A stretch of 64,000 nt of DNA from Streptomyces adelaidensis (lineage in GTDB: Bacteria > Actinomycetota > Actinomycetes > Streptomycetales > Streptomycetaceae), in assembly GCF_016598475.1 (NCBI RefSeq), contig NZ_JAEMUX010000008.1, forward strand, positions 120,638 through 184,637. The letters run 5' to 3'. Each line of letters starts with the position of its first letter. The stretch's first letter is position 1. The notes under the pieces were generated by a model. The model did not search any database, was not told the DNA's origin, and worked only from the letters and a program-made list of their open reading frames with translations. Shown here piece after piece: positions 59,002 to 64,000 of the stretch. The position numbers and the translations under genes were made by a program.

Positions 59002-60330
59002 ATGCAGGCAGAACCGAAGAAATCACTGGTGGGGGACGAGTACGAGGTCGAGGTCGGCCCGGTCGCCCACGGCGGGCACTGCATCGCCCGTACGTCCGAG
59101 GGTCAGGTCCTTTTCGTACGGCACGCGCTGCCCGGTGAGCGGGTCGTGGCGCGGGTCACGGAGGGCGAGGAGGGGGCGCGGTTCCTGCGGGCGGACGCGG
59201 TGGAGATCCTGGACGAGTCCAAGGACCGGGTCCCGGCTCCCTGTCCCTACGCCGGCCCTGGCCGCTGCGGCGGCTGCGACTGGCAGCACGCAAAGCCGGG
59301 GGCCCAGCGGCGACTCAAGGGCGAGGTCATCACCGAGCAGTTGCAGCGTCTCGCGGGCCTCACGCCCGAGGAGGTGGGCTGGGACGGCACGGTCATGCCG
59401 GCCGAGGGCGACAAGCTGCCGGTGGGCGAGGTACCGGCGTGGCGTACGCGGGTGCAGTACGCGGTGGACGAGGACGGCAACGCCGGTCTGCGCCGCCACC
59501 GTTCGCACCAGGTCGAGCCGGTCGAGCACTGCATGATCGCCGCGCCCGGCGTCTCCGAACTGGGCATCGAGGAGCGCGACTGGTCCGGCATGCAGTCGGT
59601 CGAGGCGATCGCGGCGACGGGCTCGCAGGACCGCATGGTGATCCTCGAACCGAGGCCCGGCGCCCGTCTGCCCCTCGTCGAACTCGACAAGCCCGTCTCC
59701 GTCATGCGGGTCGAGGAGCACGACGGCGGTATCCACCGTGTCCACGGCCGCGCCTTCGTCCGCGAGCGCGCCGACGGCCGTACGCACCGTGTCGGCAGCG
59801 GCGGCTTCTGGCAGGTCCACCCGATGGCGGCCGACACCCTCGTCAAGGCCGTCATGCAGGGCCTGCTCCCGCGCAAGGGCGACATGGCCCTCGACCTCTA
59901 CTGCGGCGTCGGTCTCTTCGCCGGCGCCCTCGCCGACCGACTCGGAGACAAGGGCGCGGTCCTCGGCATCGAGTCCGGCAAGCGTGCGGTCGAGGACGCG
60001 CGGCACAACCTCGCCGCGTTCGACCGCGTCCGCATCGAACAGGGCAAGGTCGAAGCGGTCCTCCCGCGCACCGGCATCACCGAGGTCGACCTCATCGTCC
60101 TGGACCCGCCCCGCGCTGGCGCCGGCCGCAAGACCGTCCAGCACCTGGCCTCACTGAGCGCGCGCCGGATCGCGTATGTGGCTTGCGATCCGGCGGCGTT
60201 GGCGCGGGATCTGGGGTATTTCCGGGAGGGGGGGTATCGGGTGCGGATGTTGCGGGCGTTCGATCTGTTTCCGATGACGCACCATGTGGAGTGTGTCGCC
60301 ATCCTCGAACCGGTGGCGAAGGGCTCCTGA
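59002..60330 (+). CDS. TRAM-domain, SAM-dependent RNA (uracil-5)-methyltransferase
   Basis: A 442-residue TrmA/RumA-family methyltransferase. An N-terminal TRAM domain (about 10-70, DEYEVEVGPVAHGGHCIART and ALPGERVVARVTE) is followed by an iron-sulfur-type cysteine cluster CPYAGPGRCGGCDWQH (about 80-96) and the SAM domain with ALDLYCGVGLFAGALADRLG (about 295-315), VDLIVLDPPRAGAGRKTV and YVACDPAALARDL (catalytic Cys, about 395). It modifies a uridine in 23S rRNA or tRNA. ATG 59002 follows a CTGGAG sequence. The target base cannot be told from sequence alone. Confidence 0.92.
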   Translation: MQAEPKKSLVGDEYEVEVGPVAHGGHCIARTSEGQVLFVRHALPGERVVARVTEGEEGARFLRADAVEILDESKDRVPAPCPYAGPGRCGGCDWQHAKPGAQRRLKGEVITEQLQRLAGLTPEEVGWDGTVMPAEGDKLPVGEVPAWRTRVQYAVDEDGNAGLRRHRSHQVEPVEHCMIAAPGVSELGIEERDWSGMQSVEAIAATGSQDRMVILEPRPGARLPLVELDKPVSVMRVEEHDGGIHRVHGRAFVRERADGRTHRVGSGGFWQVHPMAADTLVKAVMQGLLPRKGDMALDLYCGVGLFAGALADRLGDKGAVLGIESGKRAVEDARHNLAAFDRVRIEQGKVEAVLPRTGITEVDLIVLDPPRAGAGRKTVQHLASLSARRIAYVACDPAALARDLGYFREGGYRVRMLRAFDLFPMTHHVECVAILEPVAKGS

Positions 60331-60564
60331 CCTGCGGTTTTGCGCGTGGGCATTATGTGCGGTGTGGGCGTTACGGGCGATATCTCGACGCTGAAACGAC
60401 GCTGAAACGACGCTCGTGACGCTCATTCGACGCTCGCTCTGATGGGGTGTCAGGCTTGTTGCCGGGCTGGTCAAGCCACGCGAATCGGCGGGGCATGCAG
60501 AGGCCCGGTCGGGGAAGTGTTCCGTTGGGCGGTCGGGAGATAGCCGCGGCGGCATCATGGCGGA

Positions 60565-60720
60565 GTGGATTACGACCTCAGCGGGCTGAGCACCCGGGAG
60601 TTCGAGCACGTGTCGCAGGCCCTGGCCCAGGAGATCCCCGGGCCGGGCGTTTCCGCCTTCGGGGACGGCAAGGACGGCGGGCGTGAGGCAACGTTCGAGG
60701 GGCGGGTGCCCTGTCCGAGC
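60565..60720 (+). pseudogene. Truncated N-terminus of a Mrr-like nuclease / STAND-type defence protein
   Basis: GTG 60565 opens MDYDLSGLSTREFEHVSQAL, AQEIPGPGVSAFGDGKDGG, REATFEGRVPCPS. This is the start of a PD-(D/E)XK-type (Mrr-like) nuclease domain that in Streptomyces precedes large P-loop NTPases of suspected defence function (patterns YDL, REFEHL, GDGxDGGREATFEG). After about 52 residues the similarity stops and the frame continues into unrelated, Arg-rich sequence. No ribosome site is evident. It appears to be a deletion remnant. Confidence 0.6.
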
Positions 60721-61130
60721 GAGCGCGATCGCATTCGCCGTGAGCGCGAGTGCCCCGGACGAAGCGGGGAACCTCATGCTCCGCCTTGCTCGTGCCGACC
60801 CAGCGGCCGCTTCCTGGACGTTCGACGAGATCTCCCGGGGCAAAGCAACACCCTGGCATGCGAGAGGCTGAAGACAGGGCCAGGACGAAGGAGAACATCC
60901 CGCAGTCTCCGGGCCCGTGGAACCCGGCGCACCCCGCGGCGTCACGCGACGGCCCGTCCTCCGACGGCAGAGGACATTACGGATGAACAGCCGCACCGAT
61001 CAGCGACCGAAACTCGCTGACGAATCGAGGCCAGGTCTTGAATGTTGACGTCTCTGTACAGCTCAGGGGTGTCGCCGGCATGGGAACGGCCACCCCACCA
61101 CGGTCGTTTGTACGGACAGTGAAACGTGGT

Positions 61131-61281
61131 GGCCGTGGAGGCCACGAGAGCCCAGCAGGAGTGGACGGCAGCGTTCGGGGGCGAGATGGCGCCGGTGGCG
61201 GACTGCTTCCCACGGCGGGACTCGCGGCTCTGGCCCGGGATGTGGTGCAGGCCATGCTGATGGAACTGGAACGGCCGAACC
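61131..61281 (+). pseudogene. Frameshifted transposase fragment (IS701-like)
   Basis: In one frame: TRAQQEWTAAFGGEMAPVAD then CFPRRDSRLW; one base off, ARDVVQAMLMELERPN. Joined, these resemble the N-terminal region of IS701/IS4-type DDE transposases (FxRRDxRxxAxDxxxALLMELxxxN). No downstream DDE part is present. It is a small relic, perhaps of the element that removed the neighbouring nuclease gene. Confidence 0.45.
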
Positions 61282-61497
61282 GCGCCCGTCTCCCTGCCTG
61301 GCTCTTGGCTGCGGGTGGCATACCGACGTTGACCGGCCGCTGGAGCGACACTGGCCGCCGCGCCGACCGCCGCATGCTCTGCGTCGGCAATGATCCGAGC
61401 CCCCGCTTCGCAGCCGGAGCGGTGCGTCGCGGTCCTCGATGTGGCGGTACAGAGACGGGAAGGGGAGGTGTGAGCCGCCCCTTCGCCATGGCCCGGC

Positions 61498-62463
61498 TCA
61501 GCCGAAATACACCTTCTCGTTCACGTGGAACATGTAGTCGCGCCAGTTCTCCTCGATGTACGTGTACCGCGCCGGGTCGTAGCTCCACAGCTCGGCCAGC
61601 GCGTCGGCGATCACGTCCTGGTTGCCGCGGGTGAATTCCAGGACCGCCTCCGTGACCGGCGCGTAGGACCAGTGCCAACGCTCCTCGCTGATCGCGGGGT
61701 GGGCCTCGGCCGACTTCGCCGTGTACGTCTGGAGGAAGCCGTAACGGGCCGCGTTCGCGCGCAGCCACTTGTAGTTGGCGGCCTCCGGGCCGTCGTCCGT
61801 CCAGTCCTGCGGCGTTGTGTCGAAGAAGTCCGCGTCGGAGCCCAGATGGTGGCGCGAGACGCCGGGCGCCGTCGACGTGCGGAGTATCTCGATCTGGCGT
61901 TCCTCGGAGGTCATGGACTGCCACACCTCACTGTGGGAGTCCATGTCCGGGTCCCACTGCGGGTCCGAGCCCAGCTGGGTGGGGTACTTGGCGCGCACCT
62001 CGTCGGTGATGATGCCGAAGGTGCCCGCGCCGCCCGAACCGGTGTGCAGGAACTCGTACTTGCGGTCCCATATCGTGCGCTGTGTCGCCGCGGTACGCAC
62101 CCATGAGGCGAGGACGGCGTCGCGGGCGGTGCCCGTGCCGGTCGCCGCGGCGTCGGCAAGGGCGTCGACTTGGGTGTCCATCTCCGTCTTGATCGCGTCG
62201 GGGGCTGACCCCGTGCCGGTGATCCAGGCCGCGAGGACTGTCGGGTCGGTGGCGTTCAGTATCCTCGTCATGGCCCGCTTGCGGCGGTCGATGCCCCCTT
62301 GCGTGTGGAAAGTCCGCGGCGGTGCGGCCGGGTCCGAGGCGAATGCCGCCCAGCCGACCCCGGCCGTGCCGACGGCGGCGGCACCGGCTGCGGCGAGCCC
62401 AAGGAACTTTCGCCGCCCGGGCGTTGTGCGGCGGTGGGCGGTTGTCGACGTCTTGTCGTGCAT
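61498..62463 (-). CDS. Tat-exported VanY/M15-like peptidase
   Basis: A 321-residue protein. Residues 10-45 form a Tat signal (RRTTPGRRKFLGLAAAGAAAV). The mature part has GTFGIITDEVRAKYP, then VSRHHLGSDADFF (about 205-217), the H-x-x-G-x-x-x-D zinc pattern of M15 D,D-carboxypeptidases, and EERWHWSYAP (about 264-273), supplying catalytic Glu and third zinc His. It is likely a cell-wall carboxypeptidase (VanY/DacB type), exported folded. ATG 62463 is the only start that retains the Tat motif. It stands alone among degraded sequence and may be transferred. Confidence 0.8.
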   Translation of the reverse strand: MHDKTSTTAHRRTTPGRRKFLGLAAAGAAAVGTAGVGWAAFASDPAAPPRTFHTQGGIDRRKRAMTRILNATDPTVLAAWITGTGSAPDAIKTEMDTQVDALADAAATGTGTARDAVLASWVRTAATQRTIWDRKYEFLHTGSGGAGTFGIITDEVRAKYPTQLGSDPQWDPDMDSHSEVWQSMTSEERQIEILRTSTAPGVSRHHLGSDADFFDTTPQDWTDDGPEAANYKWLRANAARYGFLQTYTAKSAEAHPAISEERWHWSYAPVTEAVLEFTRGNQDVIADALAELWSYDPARYTYIEENWRDYMFHVNEKVYFG

Positions 62464-63286
62464 GGTTTTCCGTTCTCAGCACCGGCTCCGTACACCGATG
62501 GGCGCTTGAGAATCGCACACGTGTGCCGTGGTTTTGTGGCGTGAATTGTCATCAAACGGCCGAGAAGCTGCGCAAGTTCGGCGAACGACAGGTGAACGGT
62601 GTCGCCGTTCGGCTGATCGCCCGACGCCCACGTTCTTTGCCCTGAAGGTCGAACGCGTGTGTTGGATCGGTCAAGGAATCCCCAGGTGGGGTGTCACCAG
62701 TGTGGCTTGTGTGAAACTTGAAGTCTCAGGCTTTCCGTGGCGTGGCGCGCGCTGACATGTTGTGGAAAGCAAACTGGCCGCCGTGTGTGGCCGATTGATT
62801 CCTCACTCCCACGAGATGTTGACCATGGCGAGCCCTTTCTCGCGCGGCAAGCGCACTACCACGTTCCCAGTGGTGGCCGACAGTTGCGTGTACGCGGAGA
62901 CCCGCGAACACGACCCCGGCCGGCCCGCCGGGCTCTTTGGGAGCCGGCGGCGGCACCGGCTGCCCGGTGCGGCCAAGTGGTGGCCGGCCGTACCGGACGA
63001 CGAGACCGGCACGCGATCCGACTCGTCGTGTACGGCGAGTTCCACGACGGCCGATCGCCACGGACGAGCGAGGGCGACGACCTGACACGTGACGCTGCTC
63101 TCGGGCTCTTTGGGCGGTGGCAGTCACGGCGAGGCCGGATGATACGCACCGGCCCCAGCGGCACTCATCCGTGAGGGAGCGCACGGGATCCCGACCCCCG
63201 CGGTCTTTCCCCAGCGCCCGTCGACCCCGGTCTCACATCGACAACTGCCCTTCATGAGGCATGACCAATCAACTAGGAGCAAGCGC
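62464..63286. other. Gene-poor stretch before the TctC gene
   Basis: About 820 bases between divergent genes with no recognised protein. Base composition is lower in GC near 62700-62870 than elsewhere. Short open frames (such as one read from 62762) show no family match and lack codon bias. The 12-mer GGGCTCTTTGGG occurs at 62930 and 63103 in direct orientation. The regulatory region of the TctC gene must lie at its right end. Confidence 0.5.
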
Positions 63287-64000
63287 ATGGAACCTGCCCG
63301 GCGTACGGTGATGGCTGCCGCGGTGATGTTTGTCGCCACGGGATGCGCCACGACCGATGACAAGGACGCCGACGGGTCGAACTACCCCTCGGGGAGCGTC
63401 AACATGACGGCGGGAGCGGACCCGGGCAGCGGTTTCGACATGACGATCCGTTCGGTGGTCGAGACGTTGAAGAAGGAGAACATCGCCGACGTTCCGCTGC
63501 CGGTCGAGAACCGTCCCGGTGCGAGCGGAGCCGTCTGGCTCGCGCAGATGGTCGAACGGCACAAGCGGGCGGACGACCAGATCTCCGTGACCTCGCTGTC
63601 GATGATGGCCAACCAGCTCAGAGGCACGTCGAAGTACGGGTACAAGGACGTCACCATGGTGGCCCGTCTGATGACGGAGCACTACGTGCTGGTCACCACC
63701 CCCGACTCGCCGTACAAGAACGTCGGCTCCCTGCTCGCGACCCTGAAGACGAAGCCGGACTCGGTCACCGTCGGCGCCGCCTCCGACGACCAGGTCCCCT
63801 TCGGTCTGCTGACCGCCAAGGGCGGCGCGGACCCGAAGAAGGTCAAGTACGTGGAGTACCAGGGCGGCGGGGACCAGACCACTGCCCTGCTGAACGGTGA
63901 CATAGATGTCGCGATCGCCGGTGTCAGCGAGTTCTCCGGCATGCTGAAGTCCGGCGATCTCAACTTGACTATTAACCCCACCAAGATCATGTCTTGGTGG
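63287..64000 (+). CDS. Tripartite tricarboxylate transporter substrate-binding lipoprotein (TctC), partial
   Basis: Runs off the right edge; 238 residues are visible. ATG 63287 follows AGGAG (63275-63279). A lipoprotein signal peptide ends at ATGC (Cys20). The Bug/TctC fold follows: NMTAGADPGSGFDMTIRSVV, VPLPVENRPGASGAVWLAQM, YKDVTMVARLMTEHYVLVTT, PYKNVGSLLATLKTKPDSVTVGAAS and YQGGGDQTTALLNGDIDVAIAG. Such proteins bind citrate, tricarboxylates or related acids for TctAB. From about base 63962 the codons change (TTG ACT ATT) and the reading, LNLTINPTKIMSWW, does not fit the family; an inverted repeat ends at the window border. The gene may be interrupted. Confidence 0.85.
   Translation, partial: MEPARRTVMAAAVMFVATGCATTDDKDADGSNYPSGSVNMTAGADPGSGFDMTIRSVVETLKKENIADVPLPVENRPGASGAVWLAQMVERHKRADDQISVTSLSMMANQLRGTSKYGYKDVTMVARLMTEHYVLVTTPDSPYKNVGSLLATLKTKPDSVTVGAASDDQVPFGLLTAKGGADPKKVKYVEYQGGGDQTTALLNGDIDVAIAGVSEFSGMLKSGDLNLTINPTKIMSWW
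63978..64000. repeat. Inverted repeat at the window edge inside TctC
   Basis: CCACCAAGA (63978-63986) and TCTTGGTGG (63992-64000) form a perfect 9-base palindrome with TCATG between. It might be the terminus of an insertion sequence, a recombination site, or a sequence-end artefact. Confidence 0.55.

Larger units (their letters stand above)
60331..61497. other. Degraded accessory stretch
   Basis: About 1.17 kb without an intact gene. It contains the truncated N-terminus of a probable nuclease gene (60565-60720) and a transposase scrap (61131-61281). Tandem CGACGCTGAAA copies occur at 60389-60412. The right part is GC-rich and shows several in-frame openings but no recognisable protein. Confidence 0.6.

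Noticed and set aside
60721..61020. Continuation of the nuclease fragment to base 61020
   Set aside because: After residue 52 the translation is Arg/Pro/Ser-rich without resemblance to any family, typical of out-of-frame GC-rich DNA.
62762..63085. Open frame of about 107 codons between the M15 peptidase and TctC
   Set aside because: No family likeness, no ribosome site, and mixed codon usage; likely chance opening in high-GC DNA.
62930..63114. Direct repeat GGGCTCTTTGGG as attachment-site pair
   Set aside because: Twelve bases, no integrase or tRNA gene nearby; may be chance.

Overview
This is a high-GC Streptomyces chromosomal window, almost all of it core chromosome. The gene order whiH, hrdB, serine protease, parE, parC, ptsH, sepH, hemH, cutRS, dut and kdpDE matches the hrdB neighbourhood of Streptomyces coelicolor as I remember it. 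Supporting signs are GTG and TTG starts, stop/start overlaps of the ATGA, GTGA and TGATG kind, strong third-position GC, and regulatory motifs typical of the genus: a sigma-WhiG-like promoter before whiH, DasR dre-like sites before ptsH, a DmdR-type iron box and a c-di-AMP (ydaO-type) riboswitch.

Layout. 0-3 kb: tail of a NUDIX-type regulator and a fused ABC ATPase/permease. 3-7 kb: whiH (sporulation regulator), hrdB (principal sigma factor) and a secreted trypsin-like protease. 7-15 kb: a small cysteine protein, parE, a DUF485/acetate-type symporter pair, and a convergent CitAB-type two-component system. 15-19 kb: an iron-box-controlled sucrase/ferredoxin-like protein, then two divergent citrate-synthase-family genes, one carrying an N-terminal helix-turn-helix, on either side of a perfect palindrome. 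19-24 kb: two accessory hypothetical genes, a CobW-type GTPase and parC. 24-29 kb: an active/inactive M16 peptidase pair, a riboswitch-controlled M23 cell-wall hydrolase and a GntR regulator. 29-38 kb: ptsH, a GNAT/acyl-CoA-synthetase fusion, DUF5998, an alkaline-phosphatase-family protein, thymidine kinase, a VOC protein, a sulfurtransferase and sepH. 38-46 kb: sugar-lactone oxidase plus MFS exporter, hemH, an inositol-phosphatase-family enzyme, a 57-residue protein and cutRS. 46-50 kb: DUF4193, a conserved hypothetical, DUF3093, a thioesterase, dut and DUF3710.

50-59 kb is the most coherent functional block. It holds kdpD-kdpE without kdpFABC, an OB-fold protein, a DUF3159 membrane protein, two tandem TrkA/RCK proteins, an unlisted 36-residue membrane peptide and a divergent KimA-type potassium importer with a cytosolic tail. 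All point to potassium homeostasis, probably under c-di-AMP control.

59-64 kb starts with a TRAM/FeS RNA methyltransferase and then becomes a degraded accessory stretch. It contains a truncated N-terminus of a probable defence-type nuclease, a frameshifted transposase scrap, a Tat-exported VanY-like M15 peptidase, about 0.8 kb without recognisable genes, and the start of a TctC-type lipoprotein. That last gene appears to run into foreign sequence ending in an inverted repeat at the window edge.

No rRNA, tRNA, CRISPR array or intact insertion sequence was seen.
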